Source of the DNA: a virus
Length of the DNA stretch: 41,685 nt
Virus record (IMG/VR): IMGVR_UViG_3300033153_005305
Coordinates: 1-41,685 of that record
Direction: 5' to 3' (one strand)
The notes under the pieces are model-generated. The model searched no databases, was not told the origin of the DNA, and saw only the letters and a list, made by a program, of their open reading frames with translations. The position numbers and the translations under genes are program-made. This document shows positions 8,501-17,040 of this stretch, piece by piece (the stretch's first letter is position 1; every line of letters begins with the position of its first letter).

Positions 8501-9325
8501 ATGAGAATTATAGTTATTTTTCAGTTGGTATTAATATTGGGTCTTTCGGCATACTGCGGCGATAAGCATTACAGGGGTATAGTCGATTTTATTTTTGATG
8601 TGGCTAAGGGAAACGTACCGGGACACTCCTCTATAAATAAATTCGGGCATAACCCGGCAGTAGCTACGACCGGCGAGGATGTTTGGAGCGGCGGGGGTAC
8701 GTATATGTTTTATCCGGATACCGCTAAGAATATGGAATTAGTTTGCGATAGTAGCGCCGACAGTGCCGCAGGGACCGGGGCGCGTTCTGTGCAGGTTTAC
8801 GGCCTTGATAGTAATTGGTTAGAGATAAACGAAGTAGTTATACTGGGCGGTTCGGATACGGTAGCACTTACCAATAAATATATAAGGATGTACCGGGCGA
8901 TAGTTATAACGGCAGGCAGTTATGAAACCAATAAGGGGGTTATAGCTATACAGGATACCGGCGCGGGTACTGTGGGCGCGTATATTGACGCTGACGACGG
9001 GCAGACGCAGCAGGCTATATACACAGTACCGGCGGGGAAAACGGCGTATTTCGTAAAAGGATATACCGCTATGAAAAACGACGACAAAAACGGGGAAGAT
9101 GCAAGTTTTAAATGGAAAGCGCGCTGGAATAACGGTGGTGATGGTGCATGGGCTACTAAAGGGCAGATATCTTTGATTAATATCGGCTCTTCGTGGTGGC
9201 AGTATCAGTATGGTATACCTGCCGGACCGCTGGTAGAAAAAACCGATATAAAAATAGAATGCTATGAGGCGTCCGCTACCGTCGGCGCAACGGCGGGTTT
9301 TGACCTTTTATTGGTTGACAATTAA
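8501..9325 (+). CDS. Virion-associated protein with hydrophobic N-terminus
   Basis: 274 aa from ATG 8501, chosen because AACAGGAG precedes it; an in-frame ATG 36 bases upstream lies within the terminator gene. The first 20 residues (MRIIVIFQLVLILGLSAYCG) look like a signal peptide or membrane anchor; the Cys at 19 has only a poor lipobox because Tyr precedes it. The rest is beta-rich, with T-V-P-A-G-K-T-A-Y-F near residue 180 and YGIPAGPLVEKTDIKIE near 240. I recognise this only loosely, as a type of environmental-phage structural protein. It sits between the tail terminator and the tail tube genes. Confidence 0.6.
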   Translation: MRIIVIFQLVLILGLSAYCGDKHYRGIVDFIFDVAKGNVPGHSSINKFGHNPAVATTGEDVWSGGGTYMFYPDTAKNMELVCDSSADSAAGTGARSVQVYGLDSNWLEINEVVILGGSDTVALTNKYIRMYRAIVITAGSYETNKGVIAIQDTGAGTVGAYIDADDGQTQQAIYTVPAGKTAYFVKGYTAMKNDDKNGEDASFKWKARWNNGGDGAWATKGQISLINIGSSWWQYQYGIPAGPLVEKTDIKIECYEASATVGATAGFDLLLVDN

Positions 9326-9332
9326 GAATTAA

Positions 9333-9908
9333 ATGGCACAAAGATATCACGGCATAAAGGCGGATACATACGAAAAGTTCCTTTTGGATTCAGGGGCTAT
9401 CTATACCGATTTTGTTAGTATAGGGGAACCTGGTACACTTTTGGGGGCTACTCGTGGTGGTGCTGTGTTTAAAAGGATGCCTAAATATAAAGATCTTCCT
9501 TATGAGGGTATACCAGGACAGGTAGTAGGGCAGAAGCATTTAATAGGTGTTAAGGTTTCTTTAGATGTTAATATAATTTCTTTTGACGAGGATAATTTAC
9601 CGCTCGCTATTCCTAACTCGGCGGTCTCAGCTCCATCCGGCGGATACGTCATAATAAACGAGTCAGAATGGGACGCCGAAGCGGTGCACAGCTTGACAAA
9701 CATAGCTATAATAGCGCAGCTTTCCGACGACTTTTCGCCGGTCGCTATAGTGTTAGATAACCCTATATGTGAAAAAGATCTAAGTTTAACTTTTAAGGAT
9801 AAAAGCGAAGCTGTCAGTAAGTGGCTATTTTCTGCTTTTTATAAAGAGTCGACGGGCTTTAGCGCGCCCCCGTGGCGTATGTATTGGCCTGTCTCTGCAA
9901 TACCATAA
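9333..9908 (+). CDS. Tail tube protein paralogue 1
   Basis: 191 aa. It is clearly related to the next gene: both begin with HGI-x-ADTY-x-KF, then D-x-GA-x-YT, then LLGAT-x-GG-x-F, then G-x-VVG and V-K-x-x-L-x-V-N. This gene has hardly any Shine-Dalgarno sequence (AAGAATTAA before the ATG), unlike its paralogue, which suggests lower expression or translation coupled to the upstream gene. The place just before the tail chaperones is where the major tail protein is expected. It may form a minor part of the tube or a decorated variant. Confidence 0.72.
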   Translation: MAQRYHGIKADTYEKFLLDSGAIYTDFVSIGEPGTLLGATRGGAVFKRMPKYKDLPYEGIPGQVVGQKHLIGVKVSLDVNIISFDEDNLPLAIPNSAVSAPSGGYVIINESEWDAEAVHSLTNIAIIAQLSDDFSPVAIVLDNPICEKDLSLTFKDKSEAVSKWLFSAFYKESTGFSAPPWRMYWPVSAIP

Positions 9909-9931
9909 ACAATTAAACCGGAGGTACAAAA

Positions 9932-10504
9932 ATGACTAGAAAACATGGAATAACAGCGGACACTTATAAGAAATTTATAATTGACGCGGGCGCGGTGTAT
10001 ACCGGCTTTACTGATTTTACTTCTTTAGGTACGCTTTTGGGCGCTACAAAAGGGGGGTCTCAATTTACTATTGAGCAGGATGTTAAAGAAATGGAAGTAG
10101 ACGGCGCGCGCGGGCCGGTTGTTGGCAGCCGTCGTTTAACTATGGTTAAGGCTACGCTTGTTGTAAATTTTATAGAGCACAGTTTAGCCAATTTGAAAAA
10201 GGCTTTAGTCGGTTCGGATTCGGCTACGTTCGAGGTTGACTGGGACAAGATCACGCGCGAGTTGGTAATTGAAGACGCAGACTTTCTTTCTGATATTACA
10301 CTAATCGGCGAGGTTTCCGGCGAGACTAATGGTTTAGGAATCAGCTTGGCTAACGTTATAGTAGATAGCAATTTTGAGTTGACTTTTGCGGATAAGGAAG
10401 AGGGCGTAGTAGCTATGACTTTTACCGCGCATACAACGCCGGAATTGCTTGGAGCTGATAACGATATAGAGCCCTGGGCAATCTTGCTACCTACCCCGTC
10501 TTAA
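9932..10504 (+). CDS. Major tail tube protein (paralogue 2)
   Basis: 190 aa. The strong ribosome site CGGAGG before ATG 9932, and the position immediately before the tail-assembly chaperone pair, make this the likely main tail tube subunit. It shares the N-terminal third with the preceding gene (HGITADTYKKF, YTGF, GTLLGATKGG) and has the beta-rich, Val/Thr-rich composition of siphoviral tube proteins, which stack in hexameric rings. A C-terminal region with LELTFADKEEG-like spacing (here FELTFADKEEG) is matched by LSLTFKDKSEA in the paralogue. Confidence 0.78.
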   Translation: MTRKHGITADTYKKFIIDAGAVYTGFTDFTSLGTLLGATKGGSQFTIEQDVKEMEVDGARGPVVGSRRLTMVKATLVVNFIEHSLANLKKALVGSDSATFEVDWDKITRELVIEDADFLSDITLIGEVSGETNGLGISLANVIVDSNFELTFADKEEGVVAMTFTAHTTPELLGADNDIEPWAILLPTPS

Positions 10505-10541
10505 GCACAGAGAATAACAAATAAACAAAAAGGACAATGCT

Positions 10542-10952
10542 ATGAAAGAGAAAGAAAAAGTAAAAGAAGGGTACACTTACCCGAAAGTGCGTGAGCTAAC
10601 GCGTAAAGACAGAGTAAAGCTTTCTGAGTTAATTAAGCTTTTCGCTGAGCGCTCCGGTAGCATCAAATTAACAGGGATGTTACCGGGGCAGAAAGGCAAA
10701 GATAAAAAAAAGAAAGACGATACCGATCAGATTTACGCGCTTATTAAAAGCTTAATGCAGCAGTTTTTAGATTTTGTAGAGGAAGAGTTAACCACCTGGT
10801 TTATGGAGCTTATAGACGTGACTGATCGGGATGCATACGATAATATGCCTTTCGATATAGAGTTACGTATTATTGATCAGCTTATGGCGCAGGAAGGTTT
10901 CGACCATTTTTTTACGCGAGCCTGGGAGATGTACAGAAAGATCCCAGGCTAA
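10542..10952 (+). CDS. Tail assembly chaperone, short form (gpG-like)
   Basis: 136 aa, starting at ATG 10542 after AAAAAGGACA. Its position between the tail tube and the tape measure is that of lambda gpG-like chaperones, which coat the tape measure before tube polymerisation. The sequence is charged and helical, with a Lys-rich insert (GKDKKKKDD) near residues 50-55. It reads through CAT TTT TTT ACG near its 3' end, which is a -1 slippery site, and stops at 10950-10952 in frame zero. See the separate entry for the fusion product. Confidence 0.8.
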   Translation: MKEKEKVKEGYTYPKVRELTRKDRVKLSELIKLFAERSGSIKLTGMLPGQKGKDKKKKDDTDQIYALIKSLMQQFLDFVEEELTTWFMELIDVTDRDAYDNMPFDIELRIIDQLMAQEGFDHFFTRAWEMYRKIPG

Positions 10953-11287
10953 ACAGGAGTACAAAGGAAGTTGAAAACGCTGTACGCTTTCACGACAGAC
11001 TTACCGAAGCGCAGCTTAACGGGACGCTATACAGTGAGGTTGTTTTTCGCGGTGAAGCGATACTCAGTGAGCGGCAGCGGGTCGATAAAGAAAGAATGGT
11101 TGCGGCTTCGTTCACGGCCTGGCAGACGTTAGCAGCACATGCTAAAAAAATGCCTACGTGGGGTAAGTATATAAAGCGGTTAGGCTTATCGAGTGAGCCG
11201 GAGTTAACAAAAGAGGATCTTAAACGTGAGGCAGATCAAGCAATGGAAAACGTACAGCGGATAGTAGATAAGGCGAGGCGTAAGTAA
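10542..11287 (+). CDS. Tail assembly chaperone, frameshifted long form (gpGT-like)
   Basis: A -1 shift at the heptamer T TTT TTT (10907-10913) joins the short form to an open frame that runs without a stop from 10877 to 11287. The product would be about 248 aa: 124 from frame zero and 124 from the -1 frame. Across the shift it reads HFF then YASLGDVQKDPRLN, and continues through ENAVRFHDRLTEAQLNG to a helical, basic C-terminus. No good start codon with a ribosome site explains the 10953-11095 coding stretch otherwise; the first ATG in this frame is at 11096 and cuts off conserved-looking sequence. The arrangement matches lambda G/GT. Confidence 0.78.
10907..10913 (+). promoter_or_regulatory. 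Programmed -1 frameshift slippery site
   Basis: In frame zero the codons are CAT TTT TTT ACG, so T TTT TTT is a perfect X-XXY-YYZ heptamer. The only allowed window for a -1 shift (after the TGA at 10874-10876 in the -1 frame and before the TAA at 10950) contains this site. A downstream stimulatory structure was not obvious by eye. Confidence 0.75.
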
Positions 11288-14214
11288 TGGCCGCCGGTAA
11301 AGAGCTATTTAAGCTTTGGGGCTTGCTCGGTATGCAGGGCGTGGATACTACCTCTCAGAAGCTTAAGAAGATTGATAAACAGGTTAGAAAATCTCAAAAA
11401 GAACTAGACCGGCTGGGTAAGCGGGCGGTTAAGGTTGGTAAGGTTCTTACTAAAGCTTTTACCGCCCCTCTATTGGCGGTAGGTATAGCCGCGACTAAAA
11501 TAGCTGCGGATTTTGACGCGGCGTTTACAAAGTCTACGGCTATCATGGGTGATCTTTCTGAAACAATGCGTAAGGATTTGAGAAATGCAGCTATAGAGGT
11601 ATCCAAGGTAGTTGATTTTTCTGCCAGAGAAGCGGCTGAGGCTTACTTCTTTTTAGCGTCTGCGGGTAAGAGCGCGGCTCAATCGATCGGGTTGCTTCCC
11701 CTCGTCGCGAAATTTGCGCAGGCCGGAGCTTTTGATCTTGCCAGAGCCACGGATCTATTGACTGACGCGCAAAGCGCTTTAGGCTTATCATCTAAAGATA
11801 CTGTCGAAGATATGAAGAGTATGGCTAGGGTTAGTGATGTATTGGTTAAAGCTAATACTCTGGCTAACGCAACAGTATCGCAGTTTTCCGAATCGCTTAC
11901 GAATAAGGCCGGGGCGGCGCTTCGTGTATTAGGTAAGGATATAGAAGAGGGCGTAGCGGTGTTAGCGGTTTTTGCTGATCAAGGGCTGAAAGCTTCTGCT
12001 AGTGGCGACGCTTTGAATATTGTCTTGAGAGATTTACAGAGATCAGCTCTTAAAAATGAGGAAGCTTTTAAAAAGGCTAAGGTCGCTGTGTTTGACGAAA
12101 GCGGTGAAATGCGTAATATGGCGGATATTGTTGGGGATCTTGATGTGCTGCTTTTAGGTATGTCGGATAAACAGCGGCGCGCTACTTTGACAACTTTGGG
12201 TTTTCAAGATAAATCTATAGCGGCCACAATGTCGCTACTAGGTATGTCGGACGCGATAGCAGGTTATGAAAAAGAACTAAGAAAAGCTGCGGGTACAACT
12301 GACGAGGTAGCTAATAAACAGTTAAAAACATTTTGGAAGCAACTAGGCTTAATTAAGGATAGGCTTATAGCTGTTGGTCTTACTGCTGAAGGTTTCGCCG
12401 CGATAGGTAATGAGGTGCTGCTGCCTGTACTTAGCAAACTAATTTCTATTATAGAAAGGTTAAATAGTTGGTGGAATAAGCTAAGCGACACAGAGCGAAA
12501 GACGGCTAAAGGATTTATAATTTTAGCTGCGGCAATTGGCCCCGTAGTTTTTTTAGTAGGTAAGCTTATCGTGTGGGGTAAGGTACTTGTACCTCTTTTG
12601 GCCGCGCTCAAAACAGGTACATTAAGTTGGGCCGGGGCTATGGGGGTTTTATCGAAATCGGTTTTAGGAATTACACTTGTTATTGCTGCGCTTGTTGCGA
12701 TCGGATGGTTTTGGTTTTCTCAATGGGAATCTATGGGTCCTAAATTAAAAGGGGTTTTCGCTAAAATAAGGTTAGCTATCGCGCAAGGATCTAACGCTAT
12801 TTTCCAAACTTTTGCGAGTGGTATTTTAAAGATATTGGATCTGCTTTCGAAGGTATCCGCGTTTATCCCTGGTCTTAGCAAGAAATTTGAAAGGGCAAAG
12901 ATCGGCGTATTAGAATTTAAGGCCTCGCTGTTTAAAGATATGGCAAAACAGCGGGAAGTTACTAAGAGTATACTTAAACAGGCCGAGGCTACCGGCACTC
13001 TTTCGGATGCGTTGAAAAAAGTAGTAGCCGATGGTAAAAAAGCGCTCGGGTTGAAAGACGAAGACATTAAAAAAACTAAGGAGCAAAGCAAGGTAGACCT
13101 GGAGAAAGCAAAGCAGGGCGAAGCACTGGCTAAAAAGCGCTTGAAATTCGATCAAGATATATTAGCGTTAACGGCAAAACTCGGCGCGGATAAGTTTGAA
13201 CTATTAAAGATTGAGCGCGAAAACGCCGTGCAGGAAGCCGAAAAACTCGGCGCGGACGTTCTGGCTGTGAAAAAGTTTTATGCTGCTAAAGAAAAAGAAC
13301 TGACTGACGAAGACCAGAAAGCCCGCGAGGATTTTAATAGTGGTGTTATATCGCAGCTTGAGCAGTTGACACTTACAAAATTGGAATTACTTGATTTAGA
13401 AAAAGAGGAAATGTTATTAAAGGCTGACGAGCTGGGCGCTGAAAAATTTGATATTATTAAGCTGTATGAAATTAAAGCGCAGCAGTTAAAAGATAAGCTT
13501 AGAAAAGAAGAGAGAGCCAAAAATAAGAAGGCACTTAGAAAGCTGCTTAGTCAGACGACGAGTTTTGGAAATAGAATAAATAGCATACTCGGTAAATTTT
13601 CGGATAATAAAATCAGGCGTTTAGATATTGAAGAACAAAAGCAAATAGAAGGTATAGAACACTCGCAAATGACGGAAGAGGCTAAAGAAGCCGCTATTCA
13701 AAAAGTACAGGAAGAGACCGAAAAGAAGCGGCGGCAATTCGAACGCCAGCGGGCGATCCGCGAAAAGGTCGCGGCGCTCTTTAGCATAGCTATAAACACA
13801 GCGTCGGCGGTTGTAGAGGCGTTGCCTAACTACCCCCTGGCTTTATTCGTCGGCGCTCTGGGTATAGCCGAGGGTATCGCCGTAGCGACTACGCCGCTGC
13901 CTTTTGCCGAGGGGGGTTTAGTCAAGGGAAGTGACCAGGGGATCACGGCTCAGGTGGGTGAGCAAAATCAAGACGAAATAGTTTTTCCGCTCGAAAAGGG
14001 TATAGGGCTTTTTATTGACGGCTTAATGGAAAGGCTAAACGAAATAGAGCTGCCTTCTTTTGGCGTTCCCGATTTTGCTTTAGCCGGAGCCGCCCCCTCT
14101 TCGAGTATCAGCTTACATATAGGTACTTTTATTGGTAATAAAGCGGGGCTAAAGGAGCTGGAACGTAAACTAGATACGATCAGGATTGCTGAAAATCAGA
14201 GGAAGGGCTTTTAA
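11287..14214 (+). CDS. Tail tape measure protein
   Basis: 975 aa. It spans the tail lumen and sets tail length; at the usual 0.15 nm per residue the tail would be near 145 nm, an estimate only. The TP901-type core is at residues about 80-370, with FDAAFTKSTAIMGDLS and AAEAYFFLASAGKSAAQS. Hydrophobic segments at about 408-440 and 458-478 fit membrane insertion during DNA entry. A long charged coiled coil occupies about 560-850. A Gly-containing FAEGGLVKGSDQGI motif near 871 precedes a short C-terminal domain. The ATG at 11287 overlaps the chaperone stop by one base. Confidence 0.95.
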   Translation: MAAGKELFKLWGLLGMQGVDTTSQKLKKIDKQVRKSQKELDRLGKRAVKVGKVLTKAFTAPLLAVGIAATKIAADFDAAFTKSTAIMGDLSETMRKDLRNAAIEVSKVVDFSAREAAEAYFFLASAGKSAAQSIGLLPLVAKFAQAGAFDLARATDLLTDAQSALGLSSKDTVEDMKSMARVSDVLVKANTLANATVSQFSESLTNKAGAALRVLGKDIEEGVAVLAVFADQGLKASASGDALNIVLRDLQRSALKNEEAFKKAKVAVFDESGEMRNMADIVGDLDVLLLGMSDKQRRATLTTLGFQDKSIAATMSLLGMSDAIAGYEKELRKAAGTTDEVANKQLKTFWKQLGLIKDRLIAVGLTAEGFAAIGNEVLLPVLSKLISIIERLNSWWNKLSDTERKTAKGFIILAAAIGPVVFLVGKLIVWGKVLVPLLAALKTGTLSWAGAMGVLSKSVLGITLVIAALVAIGWFWFSQWESMGPKLKGVFAKIRLAIAQGSNAIFQTFASGILKILDLLSKVSAFIPGLSKKFERAKIGVLEFKASLFKDMAKQREVTKSILKQAEATGTLSDALKKVVADGKKALGLKDEDIKKTKEQSKVDLEKAKQGEALAKKRLKFDQDILALTAKLGADKFELLKIERENAVQEAEKLGADVLAVKKFYAAKEKELTDEDQKAREDFNSGVISQLEQLTLTKLELLDLEKEEMLLKADELGAEKFDIIKLYEIKAQQLKDKLRKEERAKNKKALRKLLSQTTSFGNRINSILGKFSDNKIRRLDIEEQKQIEGIEHSQMTEEAKEAAIQKVQEETEKKRRQFERQRAIREKVAALFSIAINTASAVVEALPNYPLALFVGALGIAEGIAVATTPLPFAEGGLVKGSDQGITAQVGEQNQDEIVFPLEKGIGLFIDGLMERLNEIELPSFGVPDFALAGAAPSSSISLHIGTFIGNKAGLKELERKLDTIRIAENQRKGF

Positions 14215-14597
14215 TGGCTATTGAATGGGATATATACCTTGGCACGACGGGCAGCACGGGCAAGCTTTCGCCGTTTGGGCGTAAGACTACGATCAGTCCG
14301 AAAGAAACCGTGAGAGAGCAGAGGGCGGCGGACGGAACGTTAAAACAAGATTGCATGTATGTTAAACATGAATTCACATTAACTTATTCTACTATAACGG
14401 AAACCGCTCTAGCTACCCTTGATTTTTGGTACGCTGAATTTAAAGCAAATAAGACGCCGTTACCTCTATACATATATACCAGCCCTTCGGCTTACGACGA
14501 GTATGTAGTAATACCAAAGCCTGTAGACCGCACATGGGTTATAAAAGGCGCTGATAATTTGTACAGCGGCGTTAAATTTTTAATGATTGAAGTATGA
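14214..14597 (+). CDS. Small distal-tail-region protein, unassigned
   Basis: 127 aa, beta-rich, with no membrane segment. It comes straight after the tape measure, where distal tail or minor tail proteins lie; the C-terminal phrase YSGVKFLMIEV and a Tyr-rich middle (PLYIYTSPSAYDEYVV) fit a small beta-barrel. I do not recognise a named family, and it is shorter than usual distal tail (Dit) proteins. The next gene starts within its stop codon (ATGA at 14594). Confidence 0.65.
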   Translation: MAIEWDIYLGTTGSTGKLSPFGRKTTISPKETVREQRAADGTLKQDCMYVKHEFTLTYSTITETALATLDFWYAEFKANKTPLPLYIYTSPSAYDEYVVIPKPVDRTWVIKGADNLYSGVKFLMIEV

Positions 14598-15085
14598 ATA
14601 TTTTATTTATATGGGTTACTGTAGGATCGCCGCTTTATGAGTGGCGTTTAAAGTGTATCCGCCGGGCAATGGAGGTATACCCCGATGCTAATTTTCAGGT
14701 TATCACTACGCTAAAAGAGTTTTTCGGTTTTAAGATAATTGACGCTCACGAAATACACGAAAACCTAAAAGGCTTTGATATAGATATTAACGATCCTATT
14801 TGGTTTTCAGATTACGCTCGTTATTACTGGCTTTCCAGGGTTGCCAATACCCTGTATTTAGATACTGACACCTTTTGCATATCACCGATACCTCAAACTA
14901 AATGTATCGGACACGATGACTATTGGGCGATTTGGAACGGTGAGGATCTAAGAGGCATAGCCGACGTTTTAAGTAAGCACAATAACCAGCGCGGTTTATA
15001 TCATACCCCGGATTTATTAGCTGAGCGCGGTAAAAACTTTACGCAGTATTTCCAGCATAAGCCTCACTGGCGGGAGTATATCTAG
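14594..15085 (+). CDS. Glycosyltransferase-like protein with DXD motif
   Basis: 163 aa, similar to the sugar-binding glycosyltransferase family (Gly_transf_sug type). The key region is S-D-Y-A-R-Y-Y-W-L (72-80), then Y-L-D-T-D-T-F (88-94); the DTD at 90-92 would bind metal and nucleotide-sugar. The N-terminal MNILFIW strand and RRAMEVYPDANFQVIT resemble the Rossmann-like start. Full enzymes are usually longer (over 200 aa), so this may be a compact form. It is embedded between tail genes with 4-base and 1-base overlaps, which suggests co-expression with the tail and possible glycan modification of a virion or host surface component. Confidence 0.75.
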   Translation: MNILFIWVTVGSPLYEWRLKCIRRAMEVYPDANFQVITTLKEFFGFKIIDAHEIHENLKGFDIDINDPIWFSDYARYYWLSRVANTLYLDTDTFCISPIPQTKCIGHDDYWAIWNGEDLRGIADVLSKHNNQRGLYHTPDLLAERGKNFTQYFQHKPHWREYI

Positions 15086-17040
15086 TGGCAACTAGAACCT
15101 GGGACGGGTACACTAGCGACAAGTGGTCGGAGGATAACTGGGGCGGCGATCCGTCGCCCGTTAACGGCGATAGTGTTATATTCGCGGGCTCGTCTGAATT
15201 AACTCCCGATAATGATATATCGTCTTTAAGTTTAGTTGATATTACTTTTGCCAGTGGCGCGAGTGAGTTTACCCTTGACGGCAATTCAATAACGTTGACA
15301 GGGGGCGTAACCAATAATAGCAGTAATGATCAAAATATTAATATGGCTATTAGCTTGCCAAGCGGCGTGCATGTATTCGATTCTGCAAATGGTAGAATTG
15401 ATATTGAAAGCGTAGTCAGCGGCGTGGGGTCAATTACGAAAAACGGAAATAATCAATTGAGATTTGAAAATAATAATTCTAGTTGGTCGGGCGGTATGCA
15501 ATGGAACGCGGGAGATGTTCGCGGGCATAATAGTAACTCTTTCGGCTCGGGTAAAATTACAATGGATTCTACAGGGTTGCTAAGGTTACAAGGTAATATG
15601 ACCGTTCCTAATAACTTTGATATAGATTCAATAGGTGGTATGCAATCGCTAGGCGGATCGGGTAACACTTTAGCGGGAGACATATTATTAAATACCGATT
15701 GGGAATTTAGAAATAAATTGGGAAGTACGCCGTTAACTCTTTCGGGGGTTATATCCGGTAGTGGTGGGATTATTCAAGATAATTCTTATACTGATATAAC
15801 GTTAAGCGGCGATAATACTTTTACCGGCGATACAGAAATAAATGCCAGTAAAGTGATAGCCGGGCATTTAAGCGCTTTGAGATATTCAACCGTCGTTGTG
15901 GGTGCTAGTGGTACGCTCGATATATCTGGACAAAATACTAACATTTCAGGGCTTGAAGGTGCGGGTAATGTAACGCTCGGCGTTTACAAGTTAACCTTTA
16001 TGGGTGCTGAAACATACGCGGCTCACACCGGGGTAATTAGCGGTACAGGTGAAGTACAAAAAAACGCTACTGGTACAATCGTATTAAATGGATTGAACAC
16101 CTACACGGGGCAAACTACAGTAGTTCAAGGCACTCTGGAATATAATTCTATTGGCGACGTGGGCGGCGGCGCAAGTGCTTTAGGAAATCCGAGTTCAGTG
16201 GCTAACGGCACAATCGAGCTAGGCAGATTTGACCCCGTATTAAAATACACAGGTTCCGGCGACACCACGGATCGGGTTTTACATTTTACCGGAACGCCGG
16301 GGGCGCACTATATAGAAATGGCCGGGACGGGGACACTAACTTTCCAAACCAATTGGACAGTCGACGATAGCGATCGGACAATATATTTTACAGGTTCGAC
16401 GGCGGGCGAGGGTTATCTAAACACGGCGGCGATACCGGACGGCGCGACTACTGGCGTAACTACGGTAATAAAACAGGGCTCGGGGGTGTGGACTTTTAAC
16501 GGTAACGATAGTTATACGGGTGTTACCGATGTAACGGCGGGCAAGCTGGCCATAAACGGCGATCCTATTGGTACGACGGGATTGCTTACGGTTTCAAGTG
16601 GCGCGGTACTCGGCGGATCTGGGAATATATACAGCCCCGTAACTATTAGTAACGGCGGCATACTCTCGCCGAGTTTGCAGGCGGCTGGGCCGGGAGAGAT
16701 TTTACAAACGGCCAATCCCACTATTTTAAACAGTACGTCGATACTTGATTTTCTTTTAGGCACTGTAAGCGATCGGGTAGACGCTAGCGGGGCTTTGACT
16801 TTAGACGGGGTTATTAATGTAATAGAGGCGGCGGGCTTTGTGGCTGGTACTTATACAATATTAAATTACGCCGGGGCGTTAACAAATAACGGGCTAACTG
16901 TGGGCATTATACCCGACGGTTATACGGCGGTAGTGGATACATTGACGCCCAACGTGGTTAAATTAATCGTTAGTGAAGTGTCAGATAGGTTAAATTTAGT
17001 AGGTAATTTAGACGGCGGGTTAAAAGGAGGATTTCAATAA
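15085..17040 (+). CDS. Tail-region protein with autotransporter-type beta-strand repeats
   Basis: 651 aa, GTG start at 15085 overlapping the previous TAG by one base. The N-terminus TWDGYTSDKWSEDNWGGD, with W, NW and GD spacing, and several repeats such as VISGSGG...LSGDNTFTGDTEI, VISGTGE...LNGLNTYTGQTTV and VIKQGSGV...FNGNDSYTGVTDV match autotransporter-associated (PATR) beta-helix repeats at about residues 220-490. There is no signal peptide and no C-terminal beta-barrel, so it is not an autotransporter itself. It would fold as a long beta-helix, plausibly a tail fibre or receptor-binding part. The AGGAGG for the next gene lies at its 3' end. Confidence 0.8.
   Translation: MATRTWDGYTSDKWSEDNWGGDPSPVNGDSVIFAGSSELTPDNDISSLSLVDITFASGASEFTLDGNSITLTGGVTNNSSNDQNINMAISLPSGVHVFDSANGRIDIESVVSGVGSITKNGNNQLRFENNNSSWSGGMQWNAGDVRGHNSNSFGSGKITMDSTGLLRLQGNMTVPNNFDIDSIGGMQSLGGSGNTLAGDILLNTDWEFRNKLGSTPLTLSGVISGSGGIIQDNSYTDITLSGDNTFTGDTEINASKVIAGHLSALRYSTVVVGASGTLDISGQNTNISGLEGAGNVTLGVYKLTFMGAETYAAHTGVISGTGEVQKNATGTIVLNGLNTYTGQTTVVQGTLEYNSIGDVGGGASALGNPSSVANGTIELGRFDPVLKYTGSGDTTDRVLHFTGTPGAHYIEMAGTGTLTFQTNWTVDDSDRTIYFTGSTAGEGYLNTAAIPDGATTGVTTVIKQGSGVWTFNGNDSYTGVTDVTAGKLAINGDPIGTTGLLTVSSGAVLGGSGNIYSPVTISNGGILSPSLQAAGPGEILQTANPTILNSTSILDFLLGTVSDRVDASGALTLDGVINVIEAAGFVAGTYTILNYAGALTNNGLTVGIIPDGYTAVVDTLTPNVVKLIVSEVSDRLNLVGNLDGGLKGGFQ

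Noticed and set aside
11096-11287. Separate 63-aa gene between chaperone and tape measure
   Set aside because: The frame is open and coding upstream to 10877 and best explained by a -1 frameshift; ATG 11096 lacks a ribosome site.
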